Below, piece by piece: positions 1 to 8,109 of a stretch of DNA of 64,000 nucleotides. The notes under the pieces were generated by a model. The model was not told the origin of the DNA and did no database searches. It was given only the letters and a program-made list of their open reading frames with translations. The stretch covers positions 62,001 to 126,000 of the forward strand of contig NZ_AGBX01000008.1 in the NCBI RefSeq assembly GCF_000225825.1, read 5' to 3'. Origin of the DNA: Brachybacterium squillarum M-6-3. Its GTDB lineage: Bacteria > Actinomycetota > Actinomycetes > Actinomycetales > Dermabacteraceae. Within the stretch, counting starts at the first letter, position 1. Each line of letters starts with the position of its first letter. The position numbers and the translations under genes are program-made.

Positions 1-490
1 CCCCGGAGGCGGTCTCGGTCGCGGCGGTCTTGGGCACCGTGTCGGTGGTCATGATGGCGCGGGCGGCGGCCTCGTCGGCCTGATCACCGGGGGCGAGCTC
101 CGCGGCGGCGGCGTCGACGCCGGGCAGCAGGGCGTCCAGGTCGAGACGCACGCCGATCAGGCCGGTGGAGCAGACCAGCACGTCCTGGGCGGATACGTCG
201 AGGACGTCGGCGGTGTGCTCGGCGGTGCGGTGGGTGTCGGCGAAGCCCTCGGGGCCGGTGCATGCGTTGGCGCCGCCGGAGTTCAGCACCACGGCGCGGG
301 CGCGGCCGTCGGCCACGGCCTGGCGGCTCCACAGCACGGGGGCGGCCTGGACCCGGTTGGCGGTGAAGACGGCGGCGGCGACGTCGCGGGGGCCGTCGTT
401 GATCACGAGGGCGACGTCGCGGGCGCCGGTGGACTTCAGGCCCGCGGGGACGCCGGCGGCCCGGAAGCCGCGGGGCTGGGTGATCGACAT
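1..490 (-). CDS. argJ: Glutamate N-acetyltransferase ArgJ, N-terminal part (cut by window edge)
   Basis: Bifunctional ornithine acetyltransferase of the cyclic arginine pathway; it moves the acetyl group from N-acetylornithine to glutamate. Only the first 163 residues are inside the window. They carry the family motifs NSGGANACTG (about residues 70-79), the oxyanion-hole stretch STGLIG (108-113) and IMTTDT (146-151). The threonine at which the precursor splits itself would lie beyond the edge. The ATG is the first codon of an unbroken frame and lies 70 bases after the argC stop, so the two genes probably share a transcript. Confidence 0.95.
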   Translation of the reverse strand, partial: MSITQPRGFRAAGVPAGLKSTGARDVALVINDGPRDVAAAVFTANRVQAAPVLWSRQAVADGRARAVVLNSGGANACTGPEGFADTHRTAEHTADVLDVSAQDVLVCSTGLIGVRLDLDALLPGVDAAAAELAPGDQADEAAARAIMTTDTVPKTAATETASG

Positions 491-560
491 GTGGACTCCT
501 GACAGGACGGACGCGGAGGACGGGCGCGGGGGCGGAAGGACGGCGGCGGGGGCGCCGGGG

Positions 561-1691
561 TCAGGGGGCGAGCGCGGTGCGGCTCAGGCCCGCGTGCTCG
601 GGCAGGCCGAGGGCGAGGTTCATCGACTGCAGGGCGGCGCCGGCGGTGCCCTTGACCAGGTTGTCGATCGCGCAGAGCACGGTCACCTGGCCGCTGCGGC
701 GGTCGACGGTCGCGCCGATGCGGGCGAGGTTCGCGCCGGTGACCTGCTGGGTGGAGGGCACGGAGCCGGCGGGCAGCACGGTGATGGCCGGCTCCCCCTC
801 GTAGTCCGCGCCGAGGGCGTCCAGCAGGTCCGCCTCGCGGACGCCGTTGCCGGCGGGGGCGGTGACCACGGCGAGGATGCCGCGGCTCATCGGCACCAGC
901 ACGGGGGTGAAGGTGAGGCGGGCGTCGGTGATCCCGGCGCTGCGGCGCAGGTTCTGCAGGATCTCGGGGATGTGGCGGTGGCTGCCGCCGACGCCGTAGG
1001 GCGCGGCACCCCCGGCCGCCTCGGAGTACAGCAGGTGGGGCTTCGCGGTGCGGCCGGCGCCGGAGTATCCGACGGGCAGCACGGCGGACAGGGCGGTGTG
1101 GTCCACCAGCCCGGCCCGCACCAGCGGGGCGAGGGCCAGGGTGACGGCAGTTGCGTTGCAGCCGGGCACGGCGACCTCGCGGGCCGCGGACAGCAGCTCC
1201 CGCTGCCGGGTCGGGCCGGTCTCCCCCGCCGCGAGGTGCAGGGGCAGCTCGGGCATGCCGTAGGTCCAGGTGCCGGAGTGCTCCCCGACGTAGTAGTCGG
1301 CCCAGTCGGCGGGGTCCTCGAGGCGGTGGTCGGCGCCGAGGTCCACGACCAGCACGTCCGGGTCCTCGGCGCGCAGGGCGGCGGCGATCCGGCCGGACTC
1401 GCCGTGCGGGAGGGCGAGGACCACCACGTCGTGGCCGCGCAGCGTCCCGACCGAGGTCTCAGCGAGGACGAGCTCGCCGGGCAGGTCGACGTGCGGGACC
1501 GCCTCGGACAGCGGGCGCCCGGCGGAGGAATGCCCGGTGACGGTGGCGACCTCGAGCCCGGGGTGACCGGCGAGCAGGCGCAGGGTCTCCCCGCCGGCGT
1601 AGCCGGAGGCACCGGCGACGGCCACGCGAGGGCGATGTCCGCCCTGGTGGGGGTCTGGTCCGGAGGACGGGGAGAGGGGCTCCGAGATCAT
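561..1691 (-). CDS. argC: N-acetyl-gamma-glutamyl-phosphate reductase ArgC
   Basis: Third step of arginine synthesis: NADPH-dependent reduction of N-acetylglutamyl phosphate to the semialdehyde, in the cytoplasm. The 376-residue protein has a Rossmann motif GASGYAGGE at about 27-35 and the active-site cysteine in VPGCNATA (C178). The open frame runs on upstream to a GTG at 1727, but that would place the promoter and operator inside the gene. The ATG at 1691 follows a -10 box by seven bases, so a leaderless mRNA starting at this ATG is the better reading. First gene of argC-argJ. Confidence 0.95.
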   Translation of the reverse strand: MISEPLSPSSGPDPHQGGHRPRVAVAGASGYAGGETLRLLAGHPGLEVATVTGHSSAGRPLSEAVPHVDLPGELVLAETSVGTLRGHDVVVLALPHGESGRIAAALRAEDPDVLVVDLGADHRLEDPADWADYYVGEHSGTWTYGMPELPLHLAAGETGPTRQRELLSAAREVAVPGCNATAVTLALAPLVRAGLVDHTALSAVLPVGYSGAGRTAKPHLLYSEAAGGAAPYGVGGSHRHIPEILQNLRRSAGITDARLTFTPVLVPMSRGILAVVTAPAGNGVREADLLDALGADYEGEPAITVLPAGSVPSTQQVTGANLARIGATVDRRSGQVTVLCAIDNLVKGTAGAALQSMNLALGLPEHAGLSRTALAP

Positions 1692-1698
1692 GCGCAGA

Positions 1699-1726
1699 AC
1701 TATACGGGAGTTTGCATTTCTACGCA
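1699..1726 (-). promoter_or_regulatory. argC promoter with ARG box (ArgR operator)
   Basis: On the minus strand a -10 box TATAGT (1699-1704) ends seven bases before the argC ATG. Upstream, TGCGTAGAAATGCA (1713-1726) fits the ARG-box pattern TGnATwwwwATnCA with few mismatches and overlaps the expected -35. This is the position where ArgR with arginine would block RNA polymerase. No argR gene is in the window. Confidence 0.6.
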
Positions 1727-1806
1727 CATCGCGGGGGCGTGCGCCGCCTCACGTCCGGCGGATCGGGCGGGACGGGCGTCCTGCGCCCCGTGCGCGGCGG
1801 GCGGGC

Positions 1807-2295
1807 TCAGTCGCGCGGGGCGCTCAGGAAGGGGATCACCGGGAGCTGTACGGCCGTGCCGCGGCTGGACTGCAGGGTGCCGGCGATGGAGTAGATCATC
1901 TGCGCGATGCACAGCAGGACGTAAACCCCGATCAGGCCGAAGATGACGGCCTCCATGACGGGGGCGATCTCCGTCGCGCCGCTCGGCGTCGGGGTGCCCG
2001 TGAGGTAGCCCAGCGGCAGCGCCACCGCCATCAGCACCGGCCAGCACAGCAGCGTCAGGCCCCAGTTCGCGGCGCGCACGCCGTTCACCGCGGCCACTCC
2101 CCCGTGCTTGCGCTGGGCGAGGCCGACGACGAGCTGGACCAGCCCGGCGATCACCAGGTTGCCGAAGGGGATCGGCAGGTAGGCCAGGAAGCCGAGCGCC
2201 CAGGCCGCCGTGCCGGCACGGGCGGGCGGGCCGGGGAGCGACGACGGTCCGGGGCCCGAGGCCTGGTCGCCGGCCCCGGGCTGGGGCGTGCTCAC
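1807..2295 (-). CDS. DUF4870-like small integral membrane protein
   Basis: A 162-residue protein with a proline-rich cytoplasmic N-terminus and about four hydrophobic helices, including FLAYLPIPFGNLVIAGLVQL and the conserved-looking NWGLTLL stretch. The pattern resembles the DUF4870 (Tic20-like) membrane family, whose function is not established. The GTG start overlaps the pheT stop (GTGA), so it is translationally coupled to pheT. Role unknown. Confidence 0.75.
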   Translation of the reverse strand: MSTPQPGAGDQASGPGPSSLPGPPARAGTAAWALGFLAYLPIPFGNLVIAGLVQLVVGLAQRKHGGVAAVNGVRAANWGLTLLCWPVLMAVALPLGYLTGTPTPSGATEIAPVMEAVIFGLIGVYVLLCIAQMIYSIAGTLQSSRGTAVQLPVIPFLSAPRD

Positions 2296-4886
2296 GCGCG
2301 CAGTTCCCCGCCCACGGCCCGGGCCACCGTGTCGACGATGCGGGCGCGGGTGGCCCGGATCGCTTCGGCGTCCAGGGTGCCCTCGGCGGAGCGCAGGCGC
2401 ACCGCGAAGGCCAGGGAGCGCTTGCCCTCCCCGATCTGCTCGCCGGTGAAGTCGTCGAACAGGTGCACCTGCTCGGCGAGGTCCCCGGCGCCCAGCAGGA
2501 TCGCGGCGTGCACTGCGGCGGCGGGCACCGACTCCTCGACGACGAAGGCGAAGTCCTCCTTGGCCAGCGGGAAGGTGGGCACCGGCACGGCGCGCACCAC
2601 GGCCGGGGCGGCCGCGATGACGGCCTCCAGGTCCAGCTCGAGGGCGCTGGTGCGGGGCGGCAGGGCGTAGGCGCCGATCACGGCGGGGTGCAGCTCCCCG
2701 GCGTGGCCGACCACCTGGGCGTTGCCGTCGGCGGCGGTGACCCGGAGCTCGGCGGTGCGGCCCGGGTGGAAGGGGGCCTGCTGGGCCTGGCGCACCTCGA
2801 GTTCGACTCCGGCCGCGGCGGCGGCACGACGGGCCAGCTCGATCGCCTCGGACCAGCCCCAGGGCTCGGCGCTGCCCCACCAGGAATCCGGGCCGGAGGC
2901 GCCGCCGACCAGAGCGGCCAGCGCCCCGGTCTGGACGGGCACGGCCGCGTCGATCGCGGCGAGCTCCTCGGCGCTCGGGCGGGCGGCGGGCGCGGGGACG
3001 GGGGCGTCCCCGGCGCCGGGGCGCACGGTGGCGCCGCGCTGGAAGATCGCCAGCGACTCCTCGCCGCGGGAGAGGTTCCGACGAGCCACCGGCAGCAGGG
3101 TCTGCAGCAGGGAGGTGCGCAGCAGCGGCTCGTCCTCGGCCAGCGGGTTCAGCAGCCGCACCGCGTCGCGGCGCTCGTCGCCCTCCTCGTAGCGCAGGGC
3201 CTCGAAGACCTCGGCGCCCACGAAGGGGTAGGAGGTGACCTCGGTGAGGCCCGCCTCGGCGAGCGCGCGGGTGACGGCGCGGCGGCAGCGCTGGGCGGGG
3301 GTGAGTCCGCGGCCGGCGGGGGCGGCGGGCAGCACCGAGGGGATGCGGTCGTAGCCGCGCAGGCGGGCGATCTCCTCGATGAGGTCCTCGGGGATCGTGA
3401 GGTCGGGCCGCCAGCTCGGCGGGGTCACGCGCAGCGTGCCGTCCTCGGCGTCCTCCACCTCGGCGCCCAGCTCGCGCAGGGCACCGACGACCTCCTCCGC
3501 CGTGTAGGGCACGCCGATCAGTCGCTCGGCGGCGTCGGTCCGCAGGCGGATCGGGGCGGGGGCGGTCACGGAGCCCTCGTCGGTGACGCGGGGGTCGATC
3601 TCGCCGCCGCCGTGCTCGACGATCAGTTCTGCGGCGCGGCGGGCGGCGCGCAGCGGCAGCTCGGGGTCCACGCCGCGCTCGAAGCGCTTGGAGGCCTCGC
3701 TGGGCAGGCGGTGGCGGCGGGCGGTGCGGGCGACCGTGACGGGATCGAAGGTCGCGGCCTCGATGACGACGTTGCGGGTGCCATCGTGGACCTCGGTCTC
3801 GGCACCGCCCATCACTCCGGCCAGGCCCAGCACACGATCTCCCTGCTCGCCGCCGCAGTCCGTGATCAGCAGGTCCTCGGGATCCAGGCGGCGCTCGACG
3901 TCGTCCAGGGTGCGCAGGGTCTCCCCGGCGCGGGCGCGGCGCACCACGATGGGGGCGACCAGGCTGTGGGCGTCGTAGGCGTGCAGCGGCTGTCCGAGGT
4001 CGAGCATCACGTAGTTGGTGACGTCCACGATCAGGGAGATGGGCCGCATCCCGGCCTGGGTGAGGCGACGGGCCATCCAGCGCGGGGTGGCCGCGGTGGC
4101 GTCCACGCCCCGCACCTCCATCGCCACGAAGCGGGTGGCGCCGGCGCGGTCCCGGATCGGGGACTCGTCTCGCAGCTGCACGGGCACTCCGCCGCGGCCG
4201 GCCTCCGGCTCCTCGATGGCGAGCACCGGATCGGTGAAGGCGGAGCCGGTCGCGTGGCCGTACTCGCGGGCCACGCCACGCATCGCGAAGGCGTAGCCGC
4301 GGTCGGGGGTCACGTTGATCTCGACGACCTCGTCGCCGAGGCCCAGCAGGGCGATGGCGTCGTCGCCGGGTTCGGCACTCAGGCCCTCCGCGTGGCCGCG
4401 ACCGAGCACGATGATGCCGTCCTCCCCCGCGGGGTCCGGGCCGAGGCCCAACTCTTCGCCGGAGCAGATCATGCCGTCGGAGGTGTGGCCGTAGGTCTTC
4501 CGCGCGGCGATGGCGAAGTCGCCGGGCAGCACGGTGCCGGGCAGGGCGACGACCACCAGGTCGCCCTCGACGAAGTTGTGGGCGCCACAGATGATGCCGC
4601 GGCTGGGGCGCTCGGCGCCGGGCTGCGGGTCCTTGGGGTCGTCGGCGTCCTCGTTGTGCGCGGGGCCGACGTCGACCCGCACCCAGTTGATGGTCTTGCC
4701 GTTCTTCTGCGGCTCCTTGACGAGCTCCAGGACGCGGCCGACGACGAGCGGGCCGGTGATCTGGGCGCCGTGGATGGCCTCCTCCTCGAGCCCCACGCGG
4801 GAGAGGTCGGTGGCGACCTGCGCGGCGGTGGCGTCGGCGGGCAGCTCGACGTGCTCGGCGAGCCAGGTGAGCGGAATGCGGGGCAT
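2292..4886 (-). CDS. pheT: Phenylalanyl-tRNA synthetase beta subunit PheT
   Basis: Beta subunit of the alpha2-beta2 enzyme that charges tRNA-Phe. The 864-residue length is normal. In order it shows an N-terminal PRIPLTWLAEHVELP segment, the EMAP-like tRNA-binding OB fold (about 40-165), the B3/B4 editing region, B5, the catalytic-like core, and the C-terminal anticodon-binding domain with the FPLAKEDFAFVV stretch. It begins one base after the pheS stop, so both subunits come from one message and are likely made in balance. Confidence 0.97.
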   Translation of the reverse strand: MPRIPLTWLAEHVELPADATAAQVATDLSRVGLEEEAIHGAQITGPLVVGRVLELVKEPQKNGKTINWVRVDVGPAHNEDADDPKDPQPGAERPSRGIICGAHNFVEGDLVVVALPGTVLPGDFAIAARKTYGHTSDGMICSGEELGLGPDPAGEDGIIVLGRGHAEGLSAEPGDDAIALLGLGDEVVEINVTPDRGYAFAMRGVAREYGHATGSAFTDPVLAIEEPEAGRGGVPVQLRDESPIRDRAGATRFVAMEVRGVDATAATPRWMARRLTQAGMRPISLIVDVTNYVMLDLGQPLHAYDAHSLVAPIVVRRARAGETLRTLDDVERRLDPEDLLITDCGGEQGDRVLGLAGVMGGAETEVHDGTRNVVIEAATFDPVTVARTARRHRLPSEASKRFERGVDPELPLRAARRAAELIVEHGGGEIDPRVTDEGSVTAPAPIRLRTDAAERLIGVPYTAEEVVGALRELGAEVEDAEDGTLRVTPPSWRPDLTIPEDLIEEIARLRGYDRIPSVLPAAPAGRGLTPAQRCRRAVTRALAEAGLTEVTSYPFVGAEVFEALRYEEGDERRDAVRLLNPLAEDEPLLRTSLLQTLLPVARRNLSRGEESLAIFQRGATVRPGAGDAPVPAPAARPSAEELAAIDAAVPVQTGALAALVGGASGPDSWWGSAEPWGWSEAIELARRAAAAAGVELEVRQAQQAPFHPGRTAELRVTAADGNAQVVGHAGELHPAVIGAYALPPRTSALELDLEAVIAAAPAVVRAVPVPTFPLAKEDFAFVVEESVPAAAVHAAILLGAGDLAEQVHLFDDFTGEQIGEGKRSLAFAVRLRSAEGTLDAEAIRATRARIVDTVARAVGGELRA

Positions 4887-4887
4887 C

Positions 4888-6024
4888 TCAGATCTCCGTG
4901 CCGTAGTGCTGGGTGAAGCGGACGTCGCCCTCGACCATGTCGCGCATGTCGGCCACGCCGTTGCGCAGCATGAGGATGCGCTCGATGCCGAGGCCGAAGG
5001 CGAAGCCCTGGTGGCGCCCGGGGTCGATGCCGGCGGCGCGCAGGACGTTCGGGTGGACCATGCCGCAGCCGCCCATCTCGATCCAGCCGGTGCCGCCGCA
5101 GACGCGGCAGCCGGGGTCGGGCTCGTGGTCCAGGCCCAGGCGCGCGTCGCAGGCGAAACAGCGGAAGTCCATCTCGGCGCTGGGCTCGGTGAAGGGGAAG
5201 TGGTTGGGGCGCAGGCGGGTGATGGGGGCGCCGCCGAACAGGGCCGCTGCGAAGGCGTCGAGAGTGCCCACGAGGTTCGCCATGGTCAGGCCCTCGTCGA
5301 TGGCGAGGCCCTCCACCTGGTGGAACATCGGGGAGTGGGTGGCGTCCATCTCGTCGGCGCGGTACACGGTGCCGGGGCAGGCCACGTACAGCGGGGCGCC
5401 GCGCTCGAGCATCGCGCGGATCTGCACCGGGGAGGTCTGGGTGCGCAGCAGCAGACCGGCGTCCTGGTCCTCGCCCCCCTCGGCGGAGGCGACGTAGAGG
5501 GTGTCCTGGCGGGAGCGGGAGGGGTGCTCGGGGTCCGCGTTCAGGGCATCGAAGTTGAACCAGGAGGACTCCACCTCGGGGCCCTCGGCGATCTCCCAGC
5601 CGATGCCGACGAAGAAGTCCTCGATGCGCTCCTGAAGGGTGGTCAGGGGGTGCACGGCGCCGCGGGGGCGGCGGTCCGTGGGCAGGGTGACGTCGACGGT
5701 CTCGGCGGCGAGCGCGGCCTCCTGCTCGGCGGCGGCCAGCTCCTCCTGGCGGGAGGCGAGAGCCTGCTGGACGCGTCCCTTGCCCTGGCCCACCAGCTTC
5801 CCGGCGGCGGCCTTCTGAGGACCGGGCAGGTCGCGGATGGCGCGGTTGGCGCGGGAGAGCACGCTCGCGTCGCCGACATGCTCGATCCGCACCTGCTTCA
5901 GCGCGGCGGTGTCGGGCGCGGCGGCGATCGCGGCGAGGGCGGCCTCGACGGCGGCGGAGATGGTGGGCTCGTCGATCACCGGCGGCTCGGGGGCCGCAGG
6001 CGTCTCAGGGTGCTCAGAGGACAC
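4888..6024 (-). CDS. pheS: Phenylalanyl-tRNA synthetase alpha subunit PheS
   Basis: Catalytic subunit of phenylalanyl-tRNA synthetase. It has the N-terminal coiled-coil arm (long Ala/Glu/Gln-rich helices, about 20-100) followed by the class II core with the FHQVEGL motif 2 region and [14 protein letters not shown] motif 3. A zinc-type cysteine cluster CFACDARLG...CRVCGGTG is present in the core. The GTG at 6024 has a GAGAG ribosome site. An alternative GTG at 6072 lies eight bases after a TAGAAT -10 box and could be a leaderless start adding 16 residues; the choice is open. No T-box or leader peptide was seen upstream. Confidence 0.95.
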   Translation of the reverse strand: MSSEHPETPAAPEPPVIDEPTISAAVEAALAAIAAAPDTAALKQVRIEHVGDASVLSRANRAIRDLPGPQKAAAGKLVGQGKGRVQQALASRQEELAAAEQEAALAAETVDVTLPTDRRPRGAVHPLTTLQERIEDFFVGIGWEIAEGPEVESSWFNFDALNADPEHPSRSRQDTLYVASAEGGEDQDAGLLLRTQTSPVQIRAMLERGAPLYVACPGTVYRADEMDATHSPMFHQVEGLAIDEGLTMANLVGTLDAFAAALFGGAPITRLRPNHFPFTEPSAEMDFRCFACDARLGLDHEPDPGCRVCGGTGWIEMGGCGMVHPNVLRAAGIDPGRHQGFAFGLGIERILMLRNGVADMRDMVEGDVRFTQHYGTEI

Positions 6025-6217
6025 GGGTTCGCTCTCGTCCGGCGGGCAGGGGCGTGCCCGCTGCTCGGACACCGCGGACCATTCTAGGAGCCGCGGCGCG
6101 GCCCGCGCGCCCGCATTCCCCGCGCCGGACGCCCGCCGCGGCGCTGTCCCCTCGCAGGAGGAGGCCCTAGCCTGGGGGCGTCCCCCGGTCCGGAACCCCG
6201 AAGGAGCCAGGAACCCC

Positions 6218-7315
6218 ATGCCCACCACCGTGAAGGGCGTCATCGCCCGCGCCGAACAGCAGCCCGCCGAGCTGGTCGACATCGTGATCCCCGACCCCGG
6301 CCCCCACGACGTGATCGTGGACATCGAGGCCTGCGGCGTCTGCCACACCGACCTCGCCTACCGCGACGGCGGCATCAACGACGAGTTCCCCTTCCTGCTG
6401 GGCCACGAGGCCGCCGGACGGGTCGCCGAGATCGGCGAGGCCGTCACCCACGTCGCCGTCGGCGACTACGTGGTGCTGAACTGGCGGGCCGTCTGCGGCG
6501 AGTGCCGCGCCTGCCGCAAGGGCGTGCCGCAGTACTGCTTCGCCACCCACAACGCCTCGCGGGCGATGACCCTCACCGACGGCACCGAGCTCACCCCGGC
6601 CCTCGGCATCGGCGCCTTCGCCGAGAAGACCCTGGTCCACGAGGGCCAGTGCACGCAGGTCTCCGAGGAGGCCCCCGCCGAGGTGGCCGGGCTGCTGGGC
6701 TGCGGCGTGATGGCCGGGATCGGCGCCGCCGTGAACACCGGCCAGGTGCAGCGCGGCGAGTCCGTGGCCGTGATCGGCCTGGGCGGCGTGGGCTGCGCCG
6801 CGATCGCCGGGGCCGCCCTCGCGGGTGCCACCACCATCATCGGCCTGGACGTGGACGAGAAGAAGCTCGCGGCCGCCGCGGAGCTCGGCGCCACCCACAC
6901 CCTGGCCACCACCGGGATGGGCCCCGAGGAGGTCGCCGCGGCGGTCCAGGAGCTCACCGGCGGCTTCGGCGCCGACGTGGTGATCGACGCCGTCGGCATC
7001 CCGCAGACCTACGAGACCGCCTTCTACGCCCGCGACCTCGCAGGCCGCGTGGTGCTGGTGGGCGTGCCCCGCCCGGGGGTGGAGCTGACCCTGCCGCTGC
7101 TGGACGTGTTCGGCCGCGGCGGCTCCCTGAAGTCCTCCTGGTACGGCGACTGCCTGCCCGAGCGGGACTTCCCCTACCTCACCGACCTCTATCTGCAGGG
7201 CCGGCTGCCGCTGGAGCGCTTCGTGACCGGCCGCACCGACCTGGCCGGCGTGAACACGGCGCTGGACTCGCTGCACGACGGGGAGACCCTGCGCACCGTG
7301 GCGGTGATCGCCTGA
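6218..7315 (+). CDS. mscR: S-(hydroxymethyl)mycothiol dehydrogenase (mycothiol-dependent formaldehyde dehydrogenase)
   Basis: Zinc alcohol dehydrogenase of the class that oxidises the formaldehyde-mycothiol adduct with NAD. The 365-residue protein carries the catalytic zinc ligands C42 (GVCHTD) and H63 (GHE), the structural zinc cysteines C93, C96, C99 and C107, and a Rossmann GLGGVG motif. AAGGAG sits 11 bases before the ATG. The next gene, an MBL-fold hydrolase, overlaps the stop codon; the same pairing is known in mycobacteria (mscR with its downstream hydrolase), which favours the mycothiol role over a general alcohol dehydrogenase. Confidence 0.88.
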   Translation: MPTTVKGVIARAEQQPAELVDIVIPDPGPHDVIVDIEACGVCHTDLAYRDGGINDEFPFLLGHEAAGRVAEIGEAVTHVAVGDYVVLNWRAVCGECRACRKGVPQYCFATHNASRAMTLTDGTELTPALGIGAFAEKTLVHEGQCTQVSEEAPAEVAGLLGCGVMAGIGAAVNTGQVQRGESVAVIGLGGVGCAAIAGAALAGATTIIGLDVDEKKLAAAAELGATHTLATTGMGPEEVAAAVQELTGGFGADVVIDAVGIPQTYETAFYARDLAGRVVLVGVPRPGVELTLPLLDVFGRGGSLKSSWYGDCLPERDFPYLTDLYLQGRLPLERFVTGRTDLAGVNTALDSLHDGETLRTVAVIA

Positions 7316-7935
7316 TGGCCGCCCGCCTGGACCATGCCGTCACCGCCGGCACCTTCAGCCTCGACGGGGAGACCCACGAGGTGGAGAACAACGTGTGGGT
7401 GCTCGGCGACGAGGACCAGTGCGTCGTGTTCGACGCCCCGCACGACGTGGCCACCGTCGAGCGCCTGGTCGGGGACCGCGAGTGCGTCGGCATCCTGCTC
7501 ACCCACGCCCACGACGACCACGTGCGGATGGCGCCCGAGCTGGCCGAGCGCCTGGAGGCGCCGCTGCTGCTGAACCCCGCCGACGGCGAGGTGTGGGCGC
7601 TGACCCACGGGGAGCTGCCCTGGGACGGGGACGTCGCCGACGGGGACACCTTCGCGCTCGGCGGGATCGACCTCGAGGCGCTGCACACCCCGGGCCACTC
7701 CCCCGGCTCCACCTGCTACTACAGCGAGGCGCTGGGTGCGGTGTTCGTGGGCGACACCCTTTTCGAGGGCGGTCCCGGTGCGACCGGGCGCTCCTTCTCC
7801 TCCCGGGAGACGATCGAGGAGTCCATCCGGGAGCGGCTGTTCGCCCTGCCCCCGGAGACCGTGGTGCACACCGGCCACGGCCCCGACACCACCATCGGCG
7901 CCGAGCAGGAGCGCGCCCGCGGCGACTGGCTCTGA
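7315..7935 (+). CDS. MBL-fold metallo-hydrolase, mycothiol pathway partner
   Basis: A 206-residue metallo-beta-lactamase fold protein. It shows the metal-binding THAHDDH motif, a second histidine in HTPGHSPGS, an aspartate in FVGDTLFEGG and a late HTGHGPDT histidine, the usual two-metal set of glyoxalase II-type hydrolases. Its ATG overlaps the mscR stop (TGATG). By context it may hydrolyse the S-formylmycothiol made by MscR; that substrate is inferred, not shown by the sequence. Confidence 0.85.
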   Translation: MAARLDHAVTAGTFSLDGETHEVENNVWVLGDEDQCVVFDAPHDVATVERLVGDRECVGILLTHAHDDHVRMAPELAERLEAPLLLNPADGEVWALTHGELPWDGDVADGDTFALGGIDLEALHTPGHSPGSTCYYSEALGAVFVGDTLFEGGPGATGRSFSSRETIEESIRERLFALPPETVVHTGHGPDTTIGAEQERARGDWL

Positions 7936-7999
7936 GCCGCCCAGGCTGGGCTGCCGTTTCGGGAGGGGCGTCGCGACACGGTCGCGGCGCCCCTCCTCG

Positions 8000-8079
8000 C
8001 GTCACGTTCGTGCCGGTGTCCGCTGAGGCCCGTCACGTTCGTGTCGGACAACGACCCGTTATCCGACACGAACGTGACG
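8000..8079. repeat. Inverted repeat between convergent genes (REP-like or bidirectional terminator)
   Basis: Two inverted copies of CGTCACGTTCGTGTCGGA occupy 8031-8048 and 8062-8079 with an exact 18-bp match. Past one mismatch the arms pair for four more bases around a three-base loop. A third, degraded direct copy (CGTCACGTTCGTG, then diverging) begins at 8000. It lies between the MBL gene and the oppositely facing CopD/CtaG gene. The absence of a T-run and the extra direct copy make a repeat family more likely than a plain terminator. No other copy was noticed in the window. Confidence 0.8.
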
Positions 8080-8109
8080 CACCCCGAGTCGGGCGGTGGG
8101 TGGGCGGGC

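Noticed and set aside
2463-4916. 817-codon plus-strand frame opposite pheT
   Set aside because: Antisense shadow of pheT with low-complexity Gly/Ala/His composition and no domain.
6025-6217. T-box or leader peptide before pheS
   Set aside because: No T-box sequence, no Phe-rich short frame and no terminator pair; a -10 box right at an upstream GTG leaves little leader.
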